Part shown: positions 1 to 4,852 of the stretch, in pieces
How the letters are laid out: each line of letters begins with the position of its first letter
Position numbering within the stretch: the first letter of the stretch is position 1
DNA from: an uncultured Clostridia bacterium
GTDB taxonomy: Bacteria > Bacillota > Clostridia > Oscillospirales > Ruminococcaceae
Length of the DNA stretch: 5,009 nt
Assembly (NCBI GenBank): GCA_937906945.1
Contig: CALCUE010000051.1
Span: 1 to 5,009 of the forward strand
Direction: 5' to 3'
The notes under the pieces: generated by a model
What the model was told of the DNA's origin: nothing
The model's input: the letters and a program-made list of their open reading frames with translations, nothing else
Database searches by the model: none
Translations under genes and position numbers: made by a program

Positions 1-23
1 TTCTTGTTCCGTCGATAACGGCT

Positions 24-99
24 CCTCGCAATGACAGGTTGAATTTCCCAAAATCAGACCTTCACAGCCCCTCATCCGTCAACCTTCGGTTGCCACCTT
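24..99 (-). repeat. Intergenic repeat, left copy (76 nt, inverted relative to the right copy)
   Basis: Read on the minus strand, this stretch matches 4777-4852 of the plus strand in the same block order and with the same total length of 76 nt. Exact shared blocks are AAGGTGGCAA (90-99), TTGACGGATGAGGGGCT (66-82), GATTTTGGGAAA (44-55) and CCTGTCATTGCGAGG (24-38). The sequence between the blocks differs, with small compensating gaps. The GTCATTGCGAGG core resembles a dispersed repeat motif found between genes in many bacterial genomes. It lies outside all coding regions and continues toward the window edge in a diverged form, including a small CCGT/ACGG stem at about 9-21. Function is unknown; it may be a non-autonomous mobile or REP-like element. 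Confidence 0.85.
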
Positions 100-115
100 C
101 CCCCAAGGGGGAAGG
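96..115. repeat. Perfect GC-rich palindrome downstream of spoVAE
   Basis: CCTTCCCCC (96-104) and GGGGGAAGG (107-115) form a perfect 9-bp stem around an AA loop, abutting the left intergenic repeat. No T-tract follows on either strand, so it is not a classical intrinsic terminator. It could still stabilise the 3' end of the spoVA transcript or be a module of the repeat family. A related but incomplete GCCTTCCCCCTCGGG string occurs at 4943-4957, which supports the second view. Confidence 0.6.
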
Positions 116-130
116 CTATAAAACCACCAT

Positions 131-156
131 GCCTTTCCGTTCGGGAAGGCTTTTTT
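131..156 (+). terminator. Hairpin with T-tract facing rightward, at the 3' end of spoVAE
   Basis: GCCTTTCC (131-138) and GGGAAGGC (143-150) form an 8-bp stem with one T-G pair and a GTTC loop, followed on the plus strand by six T residues (151-156). As an intrinsic terminator it works best for plus-strand transcripts entering from the left, ending them before they run antisense into spoVA. The spoVAE stop codon (155-157) overlaps the T-tract. On the minus strand the hairpin is not followed by a T-run, so its role in ending the spoVA transcript is less certain. Confidence 0.6.
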
Positions 157-508
157 ATTTGTCCTTCGGACGGAAGAAAAGCGCGACCAGAAGCCCGGCG
201 CAAAGCGCCGCCGTGATCCCGGCGGCGGAAGCCGTGATCCCGCCGGTGAAAGCGCCGAGAAGTCCCCGGTCGGCAACAGCGGCACGCACGCCTTTGGCGA
301 GGGTGTGTCCGAAGCCGCAGAGCGGCACCGTCGCTCCGGCGCCGGCAAATTCCACCAAAGGCTCGTAAAGCCCCAGCGCCGAGAGAACGACCCCGGCAAC
401 GACGAATCCGACCAAAATCCGCGCCGGGGTAAGCTTCGTGCGGTCAATGAGAAGCTGCCCGGCGACGCAGAAAAGCCCGCCCACAAAAAACGCTTTGAGA
501 TAGATCAT
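155..508 (-). CDS. spoVAE: Stage V sporulation protein AE (SpoVAE / SpoVAEb)
   Basis: This 117-residue hydrophobic protein belongs to the SpoVAC/SpoVAEb family. It is a membrane component of the SpoVA machinery, which moves Ca-DPA into the forespore during sporulation and releases it at germination. Visible features are an N-terminal membrane segment (about 4-21), the family stretch GQLLIDRTKLTPARILV (17-33), a second segment (about 31-47), the conserved core GLYEPLVEFAGAGATVPLCGFG (46-67), and a C-terminal segment (about 85-112) ending in RPKDK. Length and sequence fit full-length family members. The start codon overlaps the spoVAD stop in an ATGA (505-508), which implies translational coupling. 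It is the last gene of the minus-strand operon. The core is visibly related to residues 75-96 of SpoVAC, consistent with known paralogy of the two families. The identification is firm; exact topology is inferred. Confidence 0.96.
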   Translation of the reverse strand: MIYLKAFFVGGLFCVAGQLLIDRTKLTPARILVGFVVAGVVLSALGLYEPLVEFAGAGATVPLCGFGHTLAKGVRAAVADRGLLGAFTGGITASAAGITAALCAGLLVALFFRPKDK

Positions 509-1530
509 AAAACGCCGCCTTTCCGCCGGGAGGAATAGTAAATAAGATGGGCAACGCCGGGAATGGATTCGCCCTGCTGGATGGAAAGGGGGCTCATCAA
601 AGCGCCGGTGGAAAGGAAAAGCACGTCCGAAAGTTCACCCCGGCAAAGCTTCGGCAGTACGTGGCAGGAGGCCACCGCCGCCGAACAGCCGCAGCCGGAC
701 GCTCCGGCTTCCACCTGCTGTTTTTCCCGGTCAAAAAGCAAAAGTCCGCAGTCGAAATAGTTTTCCCCGAGGGAAAACCCCTCCCGCTCCAGAAGCTCCC
801 GCAGAAGGTTCGCGCCGACAAAACCGAGGTCTCCGGTGAAAATGGCGGAAAAGTCCTCCGGCTTCGTTTCGGTGTCCCGGAAAAAGGCCGCCAGCGTTTT
901 AGCCGCCGCCGGAGCCATGGCCGCGCCCATGTTGTTGAGGTCGGTGATGCCGTAATCCTCCACCGTGCCGAAGGTGACGGCCCGGATAAAGGGACCGTCC
1001 CCATCCCGCCCTAAAACGGCGGCGCCGGCGGCGGTCGCCGTCCATTGGGCCGAAGGCGGCCGCTGTCCGCCGTATTCGAGCGGATAGCGGTACTGCCGCT
1101 CCGCCGTGCAGAAGTGGGAGGACGCCGTGATGAGCACGTGTCGGACGGCGTTTTCGACCAGAAGCGCCCCGAGGCCGACTCCTTCGGCGTAGGTTGAGCA
1201 CGCTCCATAGAGCCCCAGATAGGGGACCCCGTCGCCCCGAGCGCCGTAGGCCGAGGCGACGCATTGATTGAGAAGGTCGCCGGCGAGGTGCAGATCCATG
1301 TCCGAAAGGGAAAAACCGGCTTTCTGAAGCGCTTTTTCCCCGGCGACCTCCTGCATTTTGCTCTCCGCTTTCTCCCAGGTCTTTTCCCCGCAGCGGGAAT
1401 CGGGAAAGATCCGGTCGAAGGCGGCCCCCAAAGGGCCTTCGCCCTCCTTTTTGCCGCCAACGGCGGCAAAGCCGAGCACCGTCGGCGGGTTTTTGAGCAC
1501 GAGGGTCTGTTTCCCTATCCGATCAGCCAT
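505..1530 (-). CDS. spoVAD: Stage V sporulation protein AD (SpoVAD), DPA-binding thiolase-fold protein
   Basis: This 341-residue soluble protein is close to the usual length of about 338. SpoVAD has a thiolase-like fold without known thiolase activity; it associates with the spore inner membrane and binds DPA for uptake into the forespore. Family landmarks visible here are GKQTLVLKNPP (6-16), GPLGAAFD (32-39), AGDLLNQ (83-89), the thiolase-type cysteine motif GACSTYAEG (109-117, Cys111), TAERQYRYPLEYGGQ (near 143-157), the GITD...MGAAMAPAAAKT segment, and the C-terminal TGALMSPLSIQQGESIPGVAH. Asp85 and Cys111 match the acidic and cysteine residues implicated in DPA binding in Bacillus. The ATG at 1530 lies inside the 3' end of spoVAC (16-bp overlap) and is preceded on the coding strand by GGGGTG, a plausible ribosome site. 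No frameshift or missing region is apparent. Confidence 0.97.
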   Translation of the reverse strand: MADRIGKQTLVLKNPPTVLGFAAVGGKKEGEGPLGAAFDRIFPDSRCGEKTWEKAESKMQEVAGEKALQKAGFSLSDMDLHLAGDLLNQCVASAYGARGDGVPYLGLYGACSTYAEGVGLGALLVENAVRHVLITASSHFCTAERQYRYPLEYGGQRPPSAQWTATAAGAAVLGRDGDGPFIRAVTFGTVEDYGITDLNNMGAAMAPAAAKTLAAFFRDTETKPEDFSAIFTGDLGFVGANLLRELLEREGFSLGENYFDCGLLLFDREKQQVEAGASGCGCSAAVASCHVLPKLCRGELSDVLFLSTGALMSPLSIQQGESIPGVAHLIYYSSRRKGGVL

Positions 1531-1952
1531 AAAATCACCCCATAGACCACCGAGGAAGCGAGGCCATAGACGATGACCGGTCCGGCGATGGAAAAAATTT
1601 TGACCCCAAGCCCCAGAATCCAGCCTTCGCTTTTGAATTCCATAGCCGGGGAGACGACGGCGTTGGCAAAGCCGGTGATGGGAACGAGCGTTCCGCCGCC
1701 GCCGAATTTCGCCAGATCGTCATAGACGCCGAGACCGGTCAGAAGCGCCGACAGCGCCACCAGAGACAGCGTCTCCCACGTTCCGGCGTCGGCGACGGAA
1801 GCGCCGAGCGCCTTAAAAAGGTCGCAAAGTCCCTGTCCCAAAGCGCAAAAGCCGCCGCCAATCAGAAAAGCGCCGGTGAAATTCCGAAGGCTTTTTGTCG
1901 GCGGCACCGCTTTGTCGCCCATTTTTTTATAGTCTTTCGGAGAGACGGACAT
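1515..1952 (-). CDS. spoVAC: Stage V sporulation protein AC (SpoVAC), membrane component of the DPA channel
   Basis: This 145-residue integral membrane protein belongs to the SpoVAC/SpoVAEb family. SpoVAC is known in Bacillus as a mechanosensitive-type channel component that passes Ca-DPA. The sequence shows a polar N-terminus (1-24, MSVSPKDYKKMG), membrane segments near 25-45, 58-76, 85-100 and 112-143, and the family core GLGVYDDLAKFGGGGTLVPITGFANAV (75-99, in the middle of the protein). The open frame extends 84 codons further upstream to 2204, but the ATG at 1952 is preferred: an AAGGAAGG ribosome site lies 7 nt upstream, the resulting length matches the family (about 150), and the upstream residues are not SpoVAC-like and run antisense to another gene. 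It is the first gene of the spoVAC-AD-AE operon, overlapping spoVAD by 16 bp. Expression in the forespore under sigma-G is expected from the family. Confidence 0.95.
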   Translation of the reverse strand: MSVSPKDYKKMGDKAVPPTKSLRNFTGAFLIGGGFCALGQGLCDLFKALGASVADAGTWETLSLVALSALLTGLGVYDDLAKFGGGGTLVPITGFANAVVSPAMEFKSEGWILGLGVKIFSIAGPVIVYGLASSVVYGVILWLIG

Positions 1953-1959
1953 AAAAACA

Positions 1960-1967
1960 CCTTCCTT
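1960..1967 (-). promoter_or_regulatory. Ribosome binding site deciding the spoVAC start
   Basis: AAGGAAGG on the minus strand lies 7 nt before the ATG at 1952. It supports the 145-residue form over the longer open frame. Confidence 0.8.
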
Positions 1968-1978
1968 TTCGATAGGGT

Positions 1979-2007
1979 TAGTGTTCGCGTTTTTCCCGGA
2001 ATTATGC
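1979..2007 (-). promoter_or_regulatory. Possible sigma-G-type promoter for spoVAC
   Basis: On the minus strand, GCATA (2007-2003) fits the sigma-G/sigma-F -35 pattern G-N-A-T-R. After 17 nt comes AACACTA (1985-1979), which keeps the A and terminal TA of the -10 pattern C-A-T-N-N-T-A but not the rest. Position relative to the spoVAC start (about 27 nt from -10 to ATG) is reasonable, and spoVA operons are known sigma-G targets. The -10 match is weak, so this is a candidate only. Confidence 0.35.
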
Positions 2008-2014
2008 GAAGCGC

Positions 2015-2061
2015 CGGTTTTCATAAAAACCGCTTTTTGGGGAAAACTGTTCTTATGAAAA
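2015..2061 (+). repeat. Overlapping inverted repeats between divergent operons
   Basis: Two structures share sequence. The short one is CGGTTTT (2015-2021), loop CATA, AAAACCG (2026-2032), a perfect 7-bp stem. The long one pairs 2018-2030 (TTTTCATAAAAAC) with 2049-2061 (GTTCTTATGAAAA), 12 of 13 positions matching, with further inner pairing of 2034-2036 to 2043-2045. Only one can form at a time because the left arm is shared. The element sits just upstream of the ribosome site of the plus-strand permease gene and upstream of the sigma-G-like site on the other strand. It could be an operator or a leader RNA fold. Confidence 0.6.
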
Positions 2062-2070
2062 AAGGGGGAA
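2061..2070 (+). promoter_or_regulatory. Ribosome binding site deciding a TTG start for the first TSUP gene
   Basis: AAAGGGGGAA lies 5 nt before the TTG at 2076. Two upstream in-frame ATGs (2004 and 2055) lack a comparable site, and one lies within the inverted repeat. The TTG start also gives the residue pattern MEKKKAGAAGFFCG usual for this family. Confidence 0.7.
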
Positions 2071-2075
2071 CGGCA

Positions 2076-2435
2076 TTGGAAAAGAAAAAAGCGGGCGCCG
2101 CCGGCTTTTTCTGCGGCGTTTTGAACGGACTTTTCGGTTCCGGCGGCGGCATGGTGGTCGTACCGGTCTTCCAAAAAAGCGGTCTTTCGACCAAGGAGGC
2201 GCATGCCACTTCCGTTTTTACGACGGCGGCGCTTTCCGCCGTTTCCGTCGTTCTGGCGCTTTCAAAAGGGCCGATCGCCTTCGGCGACGTGCTTCCCTTT
2301 CTGCCCGGCGGAATTTTAGGAAGCTTTCTGGCGGCCCGGTTTTTCAAAAAGATCCCGGCGGGCTTTCTGAAAAAACTTTTCGGGGCGCTTTTGATCTTTT
2401 TCTCTCTGCGAACGCTCCTCGGAGGCGCCCGATGA
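2076..2435 (+). CDS. Half-length TauE/SafE (TSUP) family permease, first subunit
   Basis: This 119-residue membrane protein matches one of the two repeats that make up TauE/SafE (TSUP) transporters. These move sulfite, sulfoacetate and other small organic or sulfur-containing anions across the cytoplasmic membrane. Visible are a lysine-rich N-terminus (EKKK), the family glycine motif NGLFGSGGGMVVVPVF (about 16-31), a helix starting around ATSVFTTAALSAVSVVLAL, the conserved PFLPGGILGSFLAARFFKKIP segment, and a last helix LLIFFSLRTLL. Ordinary members are about 240-270 residues with two such repeats, so this gene is one half. The TTG start at 2076 is chosen for its ribosome site. It overlaps the next gene by 4 bp (ATGA at 2432-2435), and that gene supplies the other half. 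The substrate cannot be read from sequence. I found no convincing sigma-A promoter upstream. Confidence 0.85.
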   Translation: MEKKKAGAAGFFCGVLNGLFGSGGGMVVVPVFQKSGLSTKEAHATSVFTTAALSAVSVVLALSKGPIAFGDVLPFLPGGILGSFLAARFFKKIPAGFLKKLFGALLIFFSLRTLLGGAR

Positions 2436-2788
2436 TGGGGCTTTTGGTCGGCCTTCTGGCCGGAGCGCTGGGCGCTTTGGGTGTCGGTGGCGGCGGTGTG
2501 CTTCTTCTCTACCTCACCGCCATCGGGACCGAACCGGAGAGTGCCCGGGGGATCAATTTGCTCTTCTTCCTTTTCACCGCCGCCGTTTCTCTCCTTTTTC
2601 ACGGAAAAAACGGCTTCATCCGGTGGGAAACGGCGAAAACCGCCGTTTTCTGGGGCATTCCCGGGGCGCTTTTCGGCTTTTTTCTCGGCGCGTTTCTGCC
2701 GAAAGAGACGTTGCGCCTCGCCTTCTCCCTGTTCCTCCTCTTCCTCGGTTTTCGGGAATTTTTCGGAAAATCCGAAAAAAACCGTTGA
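2432..2788 (+). CDS. Half-length TauE/SafE (TSUP) family permease, second subunit
   Basis: This 118-residue membrane protein is nearly equal in length to its upstream partner and carries the second TSUP repeat. The glycine motif appears as LAGALGALGVGGGGVLLLYL (about 9-28), followed by the NLLFFLFTAAVSLLFH helix, the pattern IPGALFGFFLGAFLP (around 76-90), and a terminal helix LFLLFLGFREFFG. It starts at the ATG of an ATGA overlap with the first gene, with GGAGG (2421-2425) 6 nt upstream; a second ATG follows directly at 2435. The natural reading is that the two proteins form a heterodimer equivalent to one full-length TSUP carrier. Adjacent half-length TSUP genes do occur in Clostridia, so this is probably a stable arrangement, not a recent frameshift: the junction is a clean stop/start overlap with its own ribosome site. 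Its stop codon (2786-2788) lies inside the -35 box of the next operon. Confidence 0.85.
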   Translation: MMGLLVGLLAGALGALGVGGGGVLLLYLTAIGTEPESARGINLLFFLFTAAVSLLFHGKNGFIRWETAKTAVFWGIPGALFGFFLGAFLPKETLRLAFSLFLLFLGFREFFGKSEKNR

Positions 2789-2813
2789 CAAACGGGACAA
2801 TACCGTCTATACT
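2785..2813 (+). promoter_or_regulatory. Near-consensus sigma-A promoter of the gntR-ABC operon
   Basis: TTGACA (2785-2790) is a perfect -35 box. Exactly 17 nt later TATACT (2808-2813) matches the -10 consensus in five of six positions. The -35 box overlaps the TGA stop of the preceding TSUP gene. Such a strong basal promoter is typical of operons held down by a repressor. Confidence 0.88.
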
Positions 2814-2835
2814 GTATATACCGTTTATGAACAGT
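2808..2835 (+). promoter_or_regulatory. Candidate operator for the GntR/YtrA repressor
   Basis: ACTGTATATACCGT (2811-2824) is a palindrome with the perfect core GTATATAC and 12 of 14 positions symmetric; symmetry extends weakly over 2808-2827. ACTGT (2811-2815) also pairs with ACAGT (2831-2835) as a second, wider inverted repeat, and TACCGTYTAT occurs twice (2801-2810, 2819-2828). These sit on the -10 box and transcription start, so a bound repressor would block RNA polymerase. Autoregulation through such sites is typical of YtrA-type regulators. Which half-sites are used is not resolved. Confidence 0.65.
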
Positions 2836-2849
2836 TAGTGAGGTGCCCC

Positions 2850-3239
2850 ATGAACATCCTGATCCGAAATTCCGATCCGCGGCCCATTTATGAGCAGGTG
2901 GAGGAACCCATCAAAGACGCGATCCTTTCCGGCGAGCTTTCGGAAGGGACGCTGCTGCCGTCCATCCGAAGTCTGGCAAAGGACCTTCGCATCAGCGTCA
3001 TCACGACAAAAAGGGCCTATGACGAGCTCGAAAAGGAAGGGTTTATCCATACCGTCGCCGGAAAAGGCTGTTATGTGGCGCCGAAAAATATGGATTTTCT
3101 GCGGGAGCGGCATTTGCGGGAGATCGAGGAGCATTTGCAGAAAGCCCTTTCGCTGGCGGAGCCCATCGGGGTTTCCGCCAACGAACTGGCGGAGCTTCTT
3201 TGGCTTCTGGCTTCCGAAAACAAAAAAGAGAAGGAGTGA
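2850..3239 (+). CDS. GntR-family transcriptional repressor, YtrA subfamily
   Basis: This 129-residue protein has an N-terminal winged helix-turn-helix of the GntR type and only a short C-terminal helical tail, the hallmark of the YtrA subfamily. Landmarks are RPIYEQVEEPIKDAILSGEL (11-30), G.LLPSIRSLAKDLRIS (33-49), the recognition-helix region ITTKRAYDELEKEGFI (51-66), and the wing TVAGKGCYV (68-76). The tail (about 81-129) is amphipathic and probably serves dimerisation. The ATG at 2850 is chosen because the open frame upstream runs through the promoter and antisense or out-of-frame TSUP coding sequence, and this start gives a canonical N-terminus. AGGTG (2841-2845) is a modest ribosome site. 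The ABC ATPase gene starts 6 nt after the stop. It most likely represses its own operon by binding the palindrome on the promoter; the inducer is unknown, but relatives respond to antimicrobial or membrane-active peptides. Confidence 0.93.
   Translation: MNILIRNSDPRPIYEQVEEPIKDAILSGELSEGTLLPSIRSLAKDLRISVITTKRAYDELEKEGFIHTVAGKGCYVAPKNMDFLRERHLREIEEHLQKALSLAEPIGVSANELAELLWLLASENKKEKE
3231..3236 (+). promoter_or_regulatory. Ribosome binding site deciding the TTG start of the ABC ATPase
   Basis: AAGGAG lies 9 nt before the TTG at 3246, inside the last codons of gntR. No ATG is available in frame before the nucleotide-binding core, so TTG is the start. Confidence 0.8.
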
Positions 3240-3245
3240 GAAATT

Positions 3246-4097
3246 TTGTCTTCTGCCATTGAAGTGCGTCATCTGACCAAGCGTTACCCGGATTTTACGC
3301 TGGATGACGTCTGTTTTTCCGTTCCGGAGGGATCGATCTTCGGTCTCGCCGGAGAAAACGGCGCCGGAAAATCGACGACGCTGAAACTCATTATGAACGC
3401 CGTTCAAAGAGACGGCGGCGACGTGTTCGTCCTCGGAAGCGACAACCGGGACAAGGCCTTTTCCGACCTTAAAAACGACATCGGCGTCGTTTTGGACGAG
3501 GCGTATTTTCCCGCCGTGCTCAACGCGAAGGACGTGGAAAAAGTAATGAAAAGTACATATAAAAACTGGGACGAGGCGGCGTTTTTCGGCTATCTCAAGC
3601 GGTTTTCCCTGCCGGAAAAAAAGCCCTTCAAGGATTTTTCCCGGGGCATGAAGATGAAATTCGCCATCGCCGTCGCCCTTTCCCATCATCCGCGGCTTCT
3701 CATTTTAGACGAGGCTACCGGCGGTCTGGACCCGGTGGTGCGGGACGAGATCCTTGACCTTTTCAACGATTTTACAAGGGACGAACACTGCTCCATTCTG
3801 ATGTCCTCCCACATCGTCAGCGACCTGGAAAAGATCTGCGACTATTTCGGCTTCATCCACAAGGGAAAACTGATCCTCTGCGACGAAAAGGACAAAATTC
3901 TTTCGGACTACGGTTTTCTGACCCTTTCCAAAGAGGAGGCGGCCACGCTTCCGGCGGAAGCCGTTCACGGGAAAAAGGAGACGCCCTACGGCGTGCGGCT
4001 TTTGGTGGAGCGGAACAAGCTTCCGGCGGACTTTGAGGCGGAAAAACCGACCCTCGAGGACGTCATCGTATTCTTAGCGAAGGAGGAGAGAGCATGA
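3246..4097 (+). CDS. ABC-2 type transporter ATP-binding protein (YtrB/PmtA-like)
   Basis: This 283-residue ATPase would sit on the cytoplasmic side of an exporter and power it by ATP hydrolysis. Visible are the A-loop Tyr14 (TKRYPDF), Walker A GENGAGKST (36-44), a Q-loop region IGVVLDEAYFP (79-89) where the usual Gln is Asp84, the signature FSRGMKMK (131-138) replacing LSGGQ, Walker B LLILDEATG (151-159) with catalytic Glu156, the D-loop GGLD (159-162) and switch His189 (SSH). The divergent signature and Q-loop are common in the YtrB/PmtA branch, so the enzyme is likely active. A C-terminal extension after about residue 215 ends in the PTLEDVIVFLAKEE motif seen in many ABC-2 ATPases. It starts 6 nt after gntR and overlaps the permease gene by 4 bp. 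The substrate is not determined; peptides or other amphipathic compounds are the best guess from relatives. Confidence 0.95.
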   Translation: MSSAIEVRHLTKRYPDFTLDDVCFSVPEGSIFGLAGENGAGKSTTLKLIMNAVQRDGGDVFVLGSDNRDKAFSDLKNDIGVVLDEAYFPAVLNAKDVEKVMKSTYKNWDEAAFFGYLKRFSLPEKKPFKDFSRGMKMKFAIAVALSHHPRLLILDEATGGLDPVVRDEILDLFNDFTRDEHCSILMSSHIVSDLEKICDYFGFIHKGKLILCDEKDKILSDYGFLTLSKEEAATLPAEAVHGKKETPYGVRLLVERNKLPADFEAEKPTLEDVIVFLAKEERA

Positions 4098-4705
4098 TCG
4101 GACTTCTGAAAAAAGACGGACTGGTCCTTATAAGAGCCATGCGCTGGATGGTGCTTTTTATCGCCGTTTTTCTGTTTCTGCCCGGCATGCAGGCTTTCGG
4201 CGTGATCTATCTTTCCATTCTGACCATCACGACCATCTCCTACGACGAGCAGGCCAAATGGGACGTCATGGCGCGGATGATGCCCTATTCTCCCTTCGAG
4301 GTCGTGTTCGAGAAATATCTCTTCGGGTATCTTTCCGGTCTTATCGGCGCTGTGGGCGGTACCATCGCGGTACTGGTAACGGCTCTTTTCCAGAAAGCGC
4401 CCTTTTCCGGCGAGGAGCTTCTCGGGATCGTTCTGACCTTTTTGGTGGGACAGCTTTTCCTCGGGATCAACCTGCCTCTGATCTTCCGGTTCGGCGCGGC
4501 GAAAACAAGGGTCGTGACCCTCGTTCTCTGCGGAGCGTTGGGCGGCATTTTCGCCGCCTTCGGCGGCCGTCTTTTCGGTTTTCTGGAGGGCGGTCTGTCT
4601 GTCGGGCTGACGCTCATCGTCGGGATCGCCGCTTTGGCGGTGGCGGCGCTTCACGCCGTCGGGATCCCGCTTTCGGTGCGGTTTTATCAGAAACAGGCGG
4701 AATAA
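4094..4705 (+). CDS. ABC-2 family transporter permease (PF13346-like, PmtB-type)
   Basis: This 203-residue protein has about six membrane segments (near 18-30, 34-49, 76-97, 109-131, 140-157 and 168-190). The characteristic loop YDEQAKWDVMARMMPYS (50-66), followed by a hydrophobic segment beginning EKYLFGYLSG, is the hallmark of the ABC2_membrane_5 type permeases that pair with YtrB/PmtA-like ATPases. The C-terminus IPLSVRFYQKQAE also fits this family. It starts in an ATGA overlap with the ATPase, with a perfect AAGGAGG (4080-4086) 7 nt upstream, so the two are translationally coupled and should be made in equal amounts. With one ATPase and one permease, the likely complex is a dimer of each. 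This is smaller than the Staphylococcus Pmt system, which has two ATPases and two permeases. It is the last gene before a strong terminator. Confidence 0.92.
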   Translation: MIGLLKKDGLVLIRAMRWMVLFIAVFLFLPGMQAFGVIYLSILTITTISYDEQAKWDVMARMMPYSPFEVVFEKYLFGYLSGLIGAVGGTIAVLVTALFQKAPFSGEELLGIVLTFLVGQLFLGINLPLIFRFGAAKTRVVTLVLCGALGGIFAAFGGRLFGFLEGGLSVGLTLIVGIAALAVAALHAVGIPLSVRFYQKQAE

Positions 4706-4717
4706 AGCGGAAAATAT

Positions 4718-4753
4718 AAAATACCCGGCTTTCTGAAAGCCGGGTATTTTTTT
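4718..4753 (+). terminator. Strong intrinsic terminator of the gntR-ABC operon
   Basis: AAAATACCCGGCTTT (4718-4732) and AAAGCCGGGTATTTT (4736-4750) form a perfect 15-bp stem with a CTG loop, followed by a T-tract (4747-4753). It begins 13 nt after the permease stop codon. The A-run on the left arm means it could also act on leftward transcripts, but the plus-strand use is clear. Confidence 0.95.
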
Positions 4754-4776
4754 GCCCTTCGGGGCATAGGATGGAC

Positions 4777-4852
4777 AAGGTGGCAAGCCGTAGATTGACG
4801 GATGAGGGGCTTTGCGGGTCGATTTTGGGAAAAACAGCCTGTCATTGCGAGG
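4777..4852 (+). repeat. Intergenic repeat, right copy (76 nt)
   Basis: This is the partner of 24-99, in opposite orientation. Blocks shared exactly are AAGGTGGCAA (4777-4786), TTGACGGATGAGGGGCT (4795-4811), GATTTTGGGAAA (4821-4832) and CCTGTCATTGCGAGG (4838-4852), with variable sequence between. The last block doubles as the start of the palindromic element that follows, suggesting a modular composite. Confidence 0.85.

Noticed and set aside
39..368. Rightward 109-codon open frame at the left edge
   Set aside because: It starts in the left repeat and continues antisense to spoVAE, with a low-complexity Pro/Ala/Ser-rich translation and no ribosome site of note.
1953..2204. 84-codon N-terminal extension of spoVAC
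   Set aside because: Not similar to SpoVAC, runs antisense to the first TSUP gene, and the internal ATG at 1952 has a good ribosome site and gives the family length.
2759..2779. Hairpin TTTTTCGGA/TCCGAAAAA near the end of the second TSUP gene as a terminator
   Set aside because: The stem is 9 bp but mostly A-T, lies inside coding sequence, and is followed by A residues instead of T on the plus strand.
2021..2800. Leftward 259-codon open frame opposite the TSUP genes
   Set aside because: Charged, low-complexity translation (many Lys, Glu and Arg) that mirrors codons for hydrophobic membrane helices on the other strand; no domain.
2481..2849. Long N-terminal extension of the GntR regulator
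   Set aside because: It is the shifted frame of the second TSUP gene and runs through the promoter at 2785-2813; the GntR fold begins right at the ATG at 2850.
3986..4786. Leftward 266-codon open frame opposite the ABC permease
   Set aside because: Antisense shadow of a well-supported membrane protein, and it starts beyond the operon terminator in repeat DNA.
24..4852. Composite transposon bounded by the inverted repeats
   Set aside because: No transposase or target-site duplication is visible, and the enclosed genes include core sporulation functions; the repeats are better read as separate intergenic elements.
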